Shown here piece by piece: positions 37,774 through 43,999 of a stretch of 64,000 nt of DNA. Location of the stretch: positions 1 through 64,000 of the forward strand of contig NZ_QAXS01000009.1 in the NCBI RefSeq assembly GCF_003053565.1, in the 5' to 3' direction. The translations under genes were made by a program, and so were the position numbers. Each line of letters begins with the position of its first letter. Position 1 is the first letter of the stretch. The notes under the pieces are model-generated. The model was not told the origin of the DNA, ran no database searches, and was given only the letters and a program-made list of their open reading frames with translations. The DNA is from Halanaerobium saccharolyticum (GTDB lineage Bacteria > Bacillota > Halanaerobiia > Halanaerobiales > Halanaerobiaceae).

Positions 37774-37815
37774 AAATATCCCTCCAGCTAATTATATTTA
37801 GTAATTGCGATATAA

Positions 37816-37844
37816 ATTATAATATAATATTGAACATATGTCAA
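37816..37844 (-). promoter_or_regulatory. SigA-type promoter of the NADH-oxidase-like gene
   Basis: TTGACA (37839-37844), 17-base spacer, TATAAT (37816-37821) on the minus strand: a perfect consensus. The -35 lies inside GTTGACATATGTTCA (37831-37845), which is repeated exactly at the nhaC promoter (59621-59635). The promoter is flanked by an inverted repeat GCGAT (37807-37811) / ATCGC (37851-37855). Confidence 0.75.
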
Positions 37845-37862
37845 CAATAAATCGCATTTAAT

Positions 37863-37877
37863 TGATAATCATTTTCA
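37863..37877. promoter_or_regulatory. Fur/PerR-like box
   Basis: TGATAAT-C-ATTTTCA matches 14 of 15 positions of the 7-1-7 Fur consensus TGATAATnATTATCA. It lies 18 bases upstream of the -35 element of the NADH-oxidase-like gene, and just past the terminator of the 31-aa gene. Confidence 0.5.
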
Positions 37878-37885
37878 TTCGAGCT

Positions 37886-37915
37886 CAAAAATTAACCTGA
37901 CAGAACTCTGCCAGG
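37886..37915 (-). terminator. Terminator of the 31-aa gene
   Basis: Eight-base stem CCTGGCAG/CTGTCAGG with one G-T pair and a four-base loop (37896-37915), followed by TTAATTTTT on the minus strand, 17 bases after the stop codon. Confidence 0.6.
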
Positions 37916-37932
37916 CCAAATATAAGATTCAA

Positions 37933-38028
37933 TTAAGTCCACATATGGAGTAAAAAAGCACTGTAAGCTGTAACAGCTCCTACTGCAACTCCAGCTTCGG
38001 CAGTTTTTTTCATTATTTCTTTCATCAT
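37933..38028 (-). CDS. Hidden small protein, 31 aa
   Basis: A short gene with full expression signals. It starts MMKEIMKKTAEAGVAV and continues with a small-residue-rich stretch GAVTAYSAFLL, ending HMWT. AAGGG lies six bases before the ATG at 38028. Upstream on the minus strand are TTGACT and TATAAT with a 16-base spacer, and a hairpin with a T-rich tail follows the stop codon. The basic, amphipathic N-terminus and hydrophobic C-terminal half suggest one membrane-associated helix. I know no family with this sequence. The next gene downstream has its own promoter, so this is an independent unit in a 450-base stretch that otherwise looks empty. Confidence 0.6.
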   Translation of the reverse strand: MMKEIMKKTAEAGVAVGAVTAYSAFLLHMWT

Positions 38029-38083
38029 AATCATCCCTTCTTATTTGCTTATATAATTTTTAGGTTTTTTAAAACGCATATTT

Positions 38084-38111
38084 ATTATATATCCTCAACA
38101 GTCAAAGTCAA
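38084..38111 (-). promoter_or_regulatory. SigA-type promoter of the 31-aa gene
   Basis: TTGACT (38106-38111), 16-base spacer, TATAAT (38084-38089) on the minus strand. A second TTGACT (38100-38105) directly repeats the first but is too close to the -10 to serve. Confidence 0.6.
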
Positions 38112-38223
38112 GTATAGCATTTTACAGATCCAGAAAAAAATAATTTAAAAAAAGCAGGAATAATAGTTTTAATGACAAATTATATAAACAAAGCTATTAC
38201 AATTTAGAAAGGGGTTTATAATT

Positions 38224-38568
38224 ATGAAAAGAGTTCTCTTTTTTACCATTGCTCTGGTTCTCAGTCTAACTCTCAGCGTTTATGCACATCCCCCCGGAGA
38301 TATAGAGATGTCTTTCAATACTGAAAATAAGATGCTTGAAGTGACAATCCCTCACAACTCAAATGATAATAGTGACCACTTTATCAATAATGTAAAAGTT
38401 TATTTAAATGATAGTCTGCACATCGAGCAAAATTTTATAATGCAGACTGATAATGAAGTTCAGTATTTGCACTATATGATTCCAGGAGCAAAGGCTGGCG
38501 ATACAATTCGTCTGAATGCAGAATGCAACAAGTTTGGCAGCAGAGAAATTGAATTAACTGTAGAATAA
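38224..38568 (+). CDS. Secreted superoxide-reductase-like beta-sandwich protein
   Basis: 114-aa exported protein; the signal peptide ends at VYAHPP (about residue 21). The mature part (MLEVTIPHNSNDNSDHFINNVKVYLND ... IRLNAECNKFGS) follows the desulfoferrodoxin/superoxide reductase pattern of H-x-x-H-I-x-x-(I/V)-x-V-Y and C-N-x-H-G. However, the final histidine next to C101 is phenylalanine, and the spacing of H44 and H52 is stretched. It may be an SOR-fold protein with a changed or lost iron site. AAAGGGG precedes the ATG. A two-helix membrane protein gene follows 58 bases later, probably in the same operon. Confidence 0.6.
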   Translation: MKRVLFFTIALVLSLTLSVYAHPPGDIEMSFNTENKMLEVTIPHNSNDNSDHFINNVKVYLNDSLHIEQNFIMQTDNEVQYLHYMIPGAKAGDTIRLNAECNKFGSREIELTVE

Positions 38569-38626
38569 TAGTCTTTAGAGTAATTTATTATTAATAAGGA
38601 GTCTGTAGTTTGCAGAGGAGGTCAAT

Positions 38627-38824
38627 ATGGGGCAGTGGATTATTCCAATGGGTATTAGTGCTCTGACATCACTTTTAATTACTTTTTTACTGGGAATCAG
38701 ATTTTTTAGAAAGGTCTTTAATCTCAATCCCCGCTTAAATTTAAAACTGCATAAAATATTTGCTTATATTACTCTTATTTTAGCTGCAGGCCACGGTCTG
38801 CTTGTCTACATTGTTTATTTGTAA
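38627..38824 (+). CDS. Small two-helix membrane protein with helix histidines
   Basis: 65-aa protein with two hydrophobic helices (IPMGISALTSLLITFLLGI and KIFAYITLILAAGHGLLVYIVYL). The second carries a histidine at its start (KLHK) and another inside the helix (AAGHG), a spacing resembling half of a cytochrome b or ferric-reductase heme helix pair. GAGGAGG precedes the ATG. It lies behind the superoxide-reductase-like gene and ends at a strong terminator, suggesting a shared redox or iron-related job. The family is not recognised with certainty. Confidence 0.6.
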   Translation: MGQWIIPMGISALTSLLITFLLGIRFFRKVFNLNPRLNLKLHKIFAYITLILAAGHGLLVYIVYL

Positions 38825-38835
38825 AGTTTAATTAT

Positions 38836-38887
38836 AAAACCCGGCAGAAACTCACTATTTTAAAAAGGAGTTTCTAAACCGGGTTTT
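38836..38887. terminator. Bidirectional terminator
   Basis: Outer stem AAAACCCGG/CCGGGTTTT, inner stem AGAAACTC/GAGTTTCT, between two convergent genes. Confidence 0.9.
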
Positions 38888-38908
38888 AATTATTTTAGCT
38901 TTATTATC

Positions 38909-39466
38909 TTATTTGAAAATCTCAGCTACAACTTCTTTAAATTCAGCATACATTTTTAGACCCTCAAGTTCTTTAAGACTCTCCACCAGAGATTGATAAT
39001 ACCACTTCTGTTTGCTTTTAGGAGCACTAAAGCGCTGCCAGAAATCTTCTGGCTCAGCTTCTAAATCTCTTAAGATACTGCGGGCATTGCTCAACTTATC
39101 AGCACAGGCCACTGCCTTATTAATAAAAGCAGCCTCCTCTTTTAAATATTTAATGGTCTGGTTTTTCCTTTTATCCCAGCTTCTTTCATCTCTTCCTTCC
39201 AGTTTTTCGGAAGCCGCCAGCACCAGTTCCAGAATTTCTACTCCAAATTCTCTTTTTAAATCTTCTCTTCCAACTTCAGTATCTTCAAGCAGGTCGTGCA
39301 GGAGTCCGGCGGCCACAATTTTATCTGCAAAAGCATTTTCTTTTAAGATCATTGCCACTTCAAAGGGATGAACAATATAGGGAACCTCTCCCCCTTTACG
39401 GGTATCACCCTGATGTGCCTGGGCGGCATATTCCATTGCTCTTGCGATTAGTTTATTGGCAAACAT
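38909..39466 (-). CDS. HD domain protein (MESH1/SpoT-hydrolase-like)
   Basis: 185-aa HD-family metal hydrolase. The motifs AMEYAAQAHQGDTRKGGEVPYIVHPFEVAMIL, AAGLLHDLLEDTE and ACADKLSNARSILRDL match the hydrolase half of SpoT/Rel and stand-alone MESH1 enzymes, which remove pyrophosphate from (p)ppGpp using Mn2+. No synthetase domain is attached. GAGGTG precedes the ATG. With the synthetase-like gene at 34862-35497 it could form a separate make-and-break alarmone pair, though the two are 3.4 kb apart. Confidence 0.87.
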   Translation of the reverse strand: MFANKLIARAMEYAAQAHQGDTRKGGEVPYIVHPFEVAMILKENAFADKIVAAGLLHDLLEDTEVGREDLKREFGVEILELVLAASEKLEGRDERSWDKRKNQTIKYLKEEAAFINKAVACADKLSNARSILRDLEAEPEDFWQRFSAPKSKQKWYYQSLVESLKELEGLKMYAEFKEVVAEIFK

Positions 39467-39544
39467 TAGATTTCACCTCTATTTATAATTCTTATTTATT
39501 CAATCCAGTGCTGATAAACATAATATAAGCTTTTAAAACAAAAA

Positions 39545-40237
39545 TTATTTTAAAGCGAGTTTAACAGCTTTTTTAGCATGCAGCTCAGTGGTATTAAAAA
39601 CCGGCAGACTGCTGTCCTCTTTTTTAATCAGTAATGGTATTTCTGTACAGCCCAGGATAATTCCCTCTGCTCCCTGATTTTTTAAACCAGCAATAACTCT
39701 CTGAAACTTTTCTCTAGTTTGATCTTTTAAGACTCCGTTAACCAGTTCCTGATAAATAGCCTGATGGATATAATCCCGCTCTTCAGCCTCAGGAATTAGA
39801 ACCTCAATTTGATAATTTTCTTCTATTCTTTTTCTGTAAAAATCGCCTTCCATCGTATACTTTGTTCCCAGAAGACCAACTTTTTTTAAGCCTTCAGCCT
39901 TAATTTTTTCAGCTGCCGCATCTGCAATGTGGAGCAGTGGAATCCCAAGTTCTGCCTGAACTTTTGGTGCCATCTGGTGCATCGTATTGGCACAGATTAA
40001 AATCATATCTGCTCCAGCTCTCTCCAGTTTATCGGCTATTTCTATCATCTTTTCACTTAGCTGATCCCACTCACCTGCCGCCTGCAGTCTCTCTATCTCT
40101 GCAAAATCGACTGAGTACATAATGATTTCTGCTGAATGGGGACTACCCAGCTTCTTTTTTACTTCTCTATTTATAATTTTATAATAATCAACTGTAGATT
40201 CCCAGCTCATACCACCGATCAATCCTATTGTTTTCAT
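39545..40237 (-). CDS. Aspartate/glutamate racemase family protein
   Basis: 230-aa cofactor-independent racemase fold. The two active-site cysteines are C82 in ILICANTMHQMAP and a second in GIILGCTEIPLL near residue 197. The start KTIGLIGGMSWESTVDYYKIIN is typical of the YgeA/RacD aspartate racemase group. It would supply D-aspartate or D-glutamate for the wall or for catabolism. GAGGCAC precedes the ATG. It lies 27 bases after rtcB on the same strand, so cotranscription is possible. Confidence 0.92.
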   Translation of the reverse strand: MKTIGLIGGMSWESTVDYYKIINREVKKKLGSPHSAEIIMYSVDFAEIERLQAAGEWDQLSEKMIEIADKLERAGADMILICANTMHQMAPKVQAELGIPLLHIADAAAEKIKAEGLKKVGLLGTKYTMEGDFYRKRIEENYQIEVLIPEAEERDYIHQAIYQELVNGVLKDQTREKFQRVIAGLKNQGAEGIILGCTEIPLLIKKEDSSLPVFNTTELHAKKAVKLALK

Positions 40238-40264
40238 CTTAGTGCCTCCTCATAATTATCTTCT

Positions 40265-41428
40265 TTAACTTGCTTTAAAATTGTATAAAGGTTTTAATAC
40301 TTCAATTACTTCAATGCTTTTCTTAACCGCCAGCAGAATTTCCTCCGCCGATTTATAGGCAGAAGGAGCTTCGTCAATTGTACTTTTTTTGACTGAACTT
40401 GAATAGACATCTCGCATTGACTTTTTAAACTCTTTAAAGCTGATTTCCTTTTTAGCCTGGGTCCTTGATAAAAGTCTGCCCGCTCCGTGGGGAGCAGAAT
40501 AATTCCACTCTGGATTTCCCAGCCCCCTGGCTAAGATGCTACCGTCCCTCATATTTAAAGGAATCAGTATTTTTTCATCCTGGTGAGCAGAAACAGCCCC
40601 CTTGCGGATAATATGATCTTCAAAATTAATGTAATTGTGTCTGGTCTGAAAACTAGCGAGAGCCTCAAGTTCCAGAAACTCAAGAATTCGCTCAGCCATT
40701 ATTTTTCGATTTAAGTCAGCATATTTTTGGGCTACTTTCATATCCTGGTAGTATTCAGCTGCCAGTTTCCCCTCCAGAAAAGAGTTAGACTTATTTAAAT
40801 CATACTCTACTTTCAATTCTAAATCAGCAGCCTTTTTATACTGCTGGCGGCAGTACTGATAGGCCTGTTTTTGATGATAATTGCAGATCTGCAGGCCAAA
40901 GTTGCGGGAGCCGCTGTGAATTACCAGATATTTATCTCCATTTTCTGCCTGATTGATTTCAATAAAATGATTGCCGCCTCCCAGGCTGCCGATTCCTTTC
41001 AGCTGATTATCAGCACCAAGGCCCAGCTTTTTAGATACTCGGACTATCTCTTCTTTAATGTCTGAGGGAATCCTGGGGCTAATCTTCTGATTATGCTTAA
41101 AACCATGGGGAATACTGCTGCGGATAAACTGATCCAGCAGCCTGAAATTAATCTCAACTTTCCCCAATCTGCTGCAGTGCATACCGCAGTTGATATCAAC
41201 TCCGACTGTATTGGGAATAATTCTATTTTCGAGAGTGGCTGTAAATCCAATCACACTACCCAGTCCGGGGTGATAATCCGGCATGATCCTAATCTGAGAA
41301 TTTTTATAGGCTGCATTACTGCAGATAGCAGCAATCTGCTCCACAGCAGTCTCATCTCTTTTTTGCGAAAAGACTCTTGCGGTATTGTATTTTCCCTCAA
41401 CTAAAAAATAATTATTTTGAGCAGTCAC
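40265..41428 (-). CDS. rtcB: RtcB family RNA ligase
   Basis: 387-aa RtcB protein, which joins RNA 2',3'-cyclic phosphate or 3'-phosphate ends to 5'-OH ends using GTP and Mn2+. Key blocks are present: GVDINCGMHC (metal cysteine), IGSLGGGNHFIEI, VIHSGSRNFGLQI, RHNYINFED, and NYSAPHGAGRLLSRTQAKK, which holds the histidine that is guanylylated. It is shorter than E. coli RtcB (~408 aa) but keeps all metal ligands I can place. The start is a GTG after GGGAGG. No archease or RtcR gene is adjacent. The racemase gene follows closely. Confidence 0.93.
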   Translation of the reverse strand: MTAQNNYFLVEGKYNTARVFSQKRDETAVEQIAAICSNAAYKNSQIRIMPDYHPGLGSVIGFTATLENRIIPNTVGVDINCGMHCSRLGKVEINFRLLDQFIRSSIPHGFKHNQKISPRIPSDIKEEIVRVSKKLGLGADNQLKGIGSLGGGNHFIEINQAENGDKYLVIHSGSRNFGLQICNYHQKQAYQYCRQQYKKAADLELKVEYDLNKSNSFLEGKLAAEYYQDMKVAQKYADLNRKIMAERILEFLELEALASFQTRHNYINFEDHIIRKGAVSAHQDEKILIPLNMRDGSILARGLGNPEWNYSAPHGAGRLLSRTQAKKEISFKEFKKSMRDVYSSSVKKSTIDEAPSAYKSAEEILLAVKKSIEVIEVLKPLYNFKAS

Positions 41429-41452
41429 CTTAATCTGCCTCCCTGCTTATAG

Positions 41453-42520
41453 TTAAAATTGCTCAATTCTTGCCTGACTTAGATTTTTTATAATCTCCTC
41501 TGCCCAGCTGAGAGTATTTTGATAATCCTCCAGGGAAGAAATTCCATAGTGGGTGTGGGCATAGCGGACGGGAACTCCAATTACAATAGTAGGTACAGCA
41601 TTATTACTTAAAGTTATTTTGGCGCCATCATTACCGCCCCCAGTTCGAACCGCATCCTGAAAGGGAATATTCTTTGCTAGAGCACAATCTCTGGCAAAGC
41701 GGACAAAACGAGGGTTGGAAATTATCGAAACATCACAGTGTCTAATCTGCCCACCTTTATTTAAAGCAGATTGAGCATCAAATTCATCTCTAAAATTATC
41801 ATCTGCTGGAGTCCCTTCAAAAGCAACTGCCAGGTCCGGTTTAATTTTTCTGGCTGTCACTTCAGCTCCGCGGGTACCAACTTCTTCTTGAGCAGAGAGA
41901 CTGCCGACAAGGTTAAAATCTAACTCCTGCTCAGAAAATTTTAAGAGCAGTTCAACAACAAGTGCTGTTCCCAGGCGGTTGTCAAAAGCCTTACCCATCA
42001 TAATTTGATTGGCCTCGTCATATTCAAATTCAACATCAGGAATAATCGGTGCCCCCACCTCTATTTTATAATTTTCTACTGCCTCTCTTTTAGAAGCTGC
42101 TCCGATATCAATGATCATCTCACTGACTTTAACCAGCTTATCTTTCTCGTCTGCCTCCATAAAATGCGGCGGCTTAGAAGCAACAATCCCCTTGATATAT
42201 TTACCCTCCCGGTTTTTTATTCTAACCTTGTGAGCGGGAATATTCTGAGGAGACCAGCCTCCAACTGTAATAAACTTGAGGCTGCCGTTTTTATTAATTG
42301 ATTTGACCATAAATCCAACTTCATCAGAATGACTGTCAAGCATTAAGACAGGTTTTTGGGGATCATAATTTTGGGGATAAAGATAGAGGTTGCGCATCGA
42401 ATCCTCTTCAATTTTTAAGTTTTTCTCGGCCCGAGCTCTAACTACAGCTAAAACTTCATCTTCAAAACCTGAAATCCCATTTGCATTTGATAAATCTTCA
42501 ATTAGTTTAACTGAATTCAT
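41453..42520 (-). CDS. M42 family metallopeptidase (glutamyl aminopeptidase type)
   Basis: 355-aa cytoplasmic tetrahedral (TET/FrvX-like) aminopeptidase. Metal and catalytic motifs: VLMLDSHSDEVGFMVK (first histidine and aspartate), GKAFDNRLGTALVVELL (bridging aspartate), VGSLSAQEEVGTRGA (catalytic and metal glutamates), AFEGTPADD, and VPVRYAHTHYGISSLED (last histidine). Length is normal. The start is the ATG at 42520 with AGGAGA upstream; an in-frame TTG at 42541 is upstream of that site and unlikely. It probably precedes rtcB and the racemase gene in one transcript (24-base gap to rtcB). Confidence 0.94.
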   Translation of the reverse strand: MNSVKLIEDLSNANGISGFEDEVLAVVRARAEKNLKIEEDSMRNLYLYPQNYDPQKPVLMLDSHSDEVGFMVKSINKNGSLKFITVGGWSPQNIPAHKVRIKNREGKYIKGIVASKPPHFMEADEKDKLVKVSEMIIDIGAASKREAVENYKIEVGAPIIPDVEFEYDEANQIMMGKAFDNRLGTALVVELLLKFSEQELDFNLVGSLSAQEEVGTRGAEVTARKIKPDLAVAFEGTPADDNFRDEFDAQSALNKGGQIRHCDVSIISNPRFVRFARDCALAKNIPFQDAVRTGGGNDGAKITLSNNAVPTIVIGVPVRYAHTHYGISSLEDYQNTLSWAEEIIKNLSQARIEQF

Positions 42521-42740
42521 TTTTATTCTCCTCACTGACAATTAATTATCTATCTGGCTTAATTTAAATAATACAGGTAGTGCTGCTGATTATCAAGTAT
42601 TTTATTATTCCGCAGCCGATCCAGTTCTCAAAAAGATATTTTAATTTAGTTTAAATTCTGAAAAATGATGCTAGCTTAAGAATTTGTTTAAAAATGGAAT
42701 ATATTAAACGATATTTTGCTTTAATCGACATTATTCGACC

Positions 42741-42769
42741 TTGCGTTTTTAAGGGTAGAGGTCTATAAT
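42741..42769 (+). promoter_or_regulatory. SigA-type promoter of the structured RNA
   Basis: TTGCGT (42741-42746), 17-base spacer, TATAAT (42764-42769). The predicted start (about 42776) coincides with the first base of the RNA's terminal helix. Confidence 0.6.
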
Positions 42770-42775
42770 GTAGTT

Positions 42776-43098
42776 ACAAGGTTCTGAGGAAGTCCTAAGA
42801 TTGAATGTTTACAAGTAGTATTTTGAAATTCTTATTCAAGTAAGATTATTTGAGATTTAGAAGTGAGATTGTTGATTGAAATTGATCAAGGTTAATTAAG
42901 ATCAATTCCGAAGAAGTTACTATTAATGGTAAGCAAAAAGAAATTATTAAGGGATAGCCTTCTTTAATAATAGTCTTTGAGCAAATCAAAGATAGTAATG
43001 GAGGACTAAATCGAAAATAAAACGAAAGAATAAGAAAAGTAAAAAAACAAACTGTAAACAGGAAATCGAAGAAGATTCGTCAGAACCTTGATTTTTTT
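42776..43098 (+). ncRNA. Candidate structured non-coding RNA, ~320 nt
   Basis: In a 617-base stretch without a protein gene, the sequence folds as follows. Closing helix CAAGGTTCTGA (42777-42787) with TCAGAACCTTG (43080-43090), 11 base pairs. Inner helix AGTCCT (42791-42796) with AGGACT (43002-43007). Hairpin AATTGATC/GATCAATT (42880-42887, 42900-42907). A three-way junction closed by TTACTAT/ATAGTAA (42917-42923, 42992-42998) holds hairpins ATTATTAA/TTAATAAT (42943-42950, 42964-42971) and TCTTTGA/TCAAAGA (42974-42980, 42986-42992). An A-rich single strand covers about 43009-43050, and seven T residues follow the closing helix. A promoter sits in exactly the right place. I cannot match it to tmRNA, RNase P, SRP or 6S RNA. 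Confidence 0.6.
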
Positions 43099-43129
43099 AT
43101 GCCTATTTTTATTGAATTCCTGTTTACAG
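43052..43129 (-). terminator. Long-loop terminator of the PAS-GGDEF gene, antisense to the RNA 3' end
   Basis: Perfect 13-base inverted repeat CTGTAAACAGGAA (43052-43064) / TTCCTGTTTACAG (43117-43129). On the minus strand it is followed by TTTGTTTTTTT. The 52-base loop contains the 3' strand of the structured RNA's closing helix on the other strand. Confidence 0.5.
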
Positions 43130-43138
43130 CAGTTTTAA

Positions 43139-43975
43139 TTAACGCCTTCCCTTATTTTTATACATATTTTTATCAGCCTGATTGTAGATATCAGTTAATT
43201 TTTTGCCGCTTCTGCTTGCTGTCGCACAGCCCAGTGAAATTTTAAAATCAACTGGAAAATTATTTTCAGAGTTTTGAGCTTCAAATTTTTTGATTATCCG
43301 CTCACAGATCTGAATACAATCTTTTTTATCTGTCTTTGAAAGCAGCACTGCATATTCATCCCCACCTATTCGGGCTACAACATCTTCCGCCCGCAGCAGC
43401 TCTTTTAAAATATCGGCTGCTTTGCGCAGATATTCATCACCCAGCAGATGACCATAATTATCATTAACAGTTTTTAAATTATCCAGGTCTCCAATTATAA
43501 TACTGATTGGATAACGCCGAGAATCATCCAGGCGCTTCATCTCTTCTTCAAAATAGCGGCGGTTATATAAATCTGTCAGTTCATCATGATAGGATAAATA
43601 TTTTATTTCTTTTTCCCGCTCTATTCTTCTGCTGACATCAACCAGGTTTACAAGCAGATAATCCTCACCAATTGGATTGACTCTAAATTCTACAAATTTA
43701 TTTTTACCCGACTTGGTTTTTATCTCAGAAACCCTGTTGTAGTGTTCCCTCTCTGCCAGTTTTTCTTTAAATGCTGAATGAATTTTTTCTCTTTGAACAG
43801 GATCAGGAAAAGCAAATTTAAACCACTGCTCAAGATTTTTAATTTCACTGATTGAGTAACCGGTTATTTTAGTAGTCAAATCATTGATATAGATAAAATC
43901 TCTATTTTCATCCAAAATTGCTATACCCATTGTTAAATTATTGAGTACTGTTTCGATACTTAAATCTTTTAACAT
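43139..43975 (-). CDS. PAS-GGDEF diguanylate cyclase
   Basis: 278-aa cytoplasmic signalling enzyme making c-di-GMP. An N-terminal PAS domain (about residues 5-115: MGIAILDENRDFIYINDLTTKITGYSISEI) is followed by a GGDEF domain (about 125-278: SYHDELTDLYNRRYFEEE, DNYGHLLGDEYL, RIGGDEYAVLL). The signature is GGDEY, a tolerated variant. The inhibitory RxxD site (RAED) lies five residues before it, so product feedback is likely. The ATG at 43975 follows AGGTG. It is the last gene of a likely operon with the second SbcD/SbcC-like pair (24-base gap). Confidence 0.9.
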   Translation of the reverse strand: MLKDLSIETVLNNLTMGIAILDENRDFIYINDLTTKITGYSISEIKNLEQWFKFAFPDPVQREKIHSAFKEKLAEREHYNRVSEIKTKSGKNKFVEFRVNPIGEDYLLVNLVDVSRRIEREKEIKYLSYHDELTDLYNRRYFEEEMKRLDDSRRYPISIIIGDLDNLKTVNDNYGHLLGDEYLRKAADILKELLRAEDVVARIGGDEYAVLLSKTDKKDCIQICERIIKKFEAQNSENNFPVDFKISLGCATASRSGKKLTDIYNQADKNMYKNKGRR

Positions 43976-43999
43976 CAAATCACCTTTTATATTTAATTG

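Noticed and set aside
42776-43098. RNase P RNA
   Set aside because: GAGGAAGTCC near the 5' end resembles conserved region I (GAGGAAAGTCC) but lacks one A and lies too near the 5' end. The other conserved regions (AGGGTGA, ACAGAAA...GGCTTA) are absent.
42776-43098. Retron msr-msd RNA
   Set aside because: The end-pairing helix resembles retron a1/a2 repeats, but no reverse transcriptase gene is within reach on either side.
42776-43138. c-di-GMP riboswitch controlling the PAS-GGDEF gene
   Set aside because: The RNA is on the plus strand and convergent with the GGDEF gene, so it cannot be its leader. No GEMM-I core sequence is seen.
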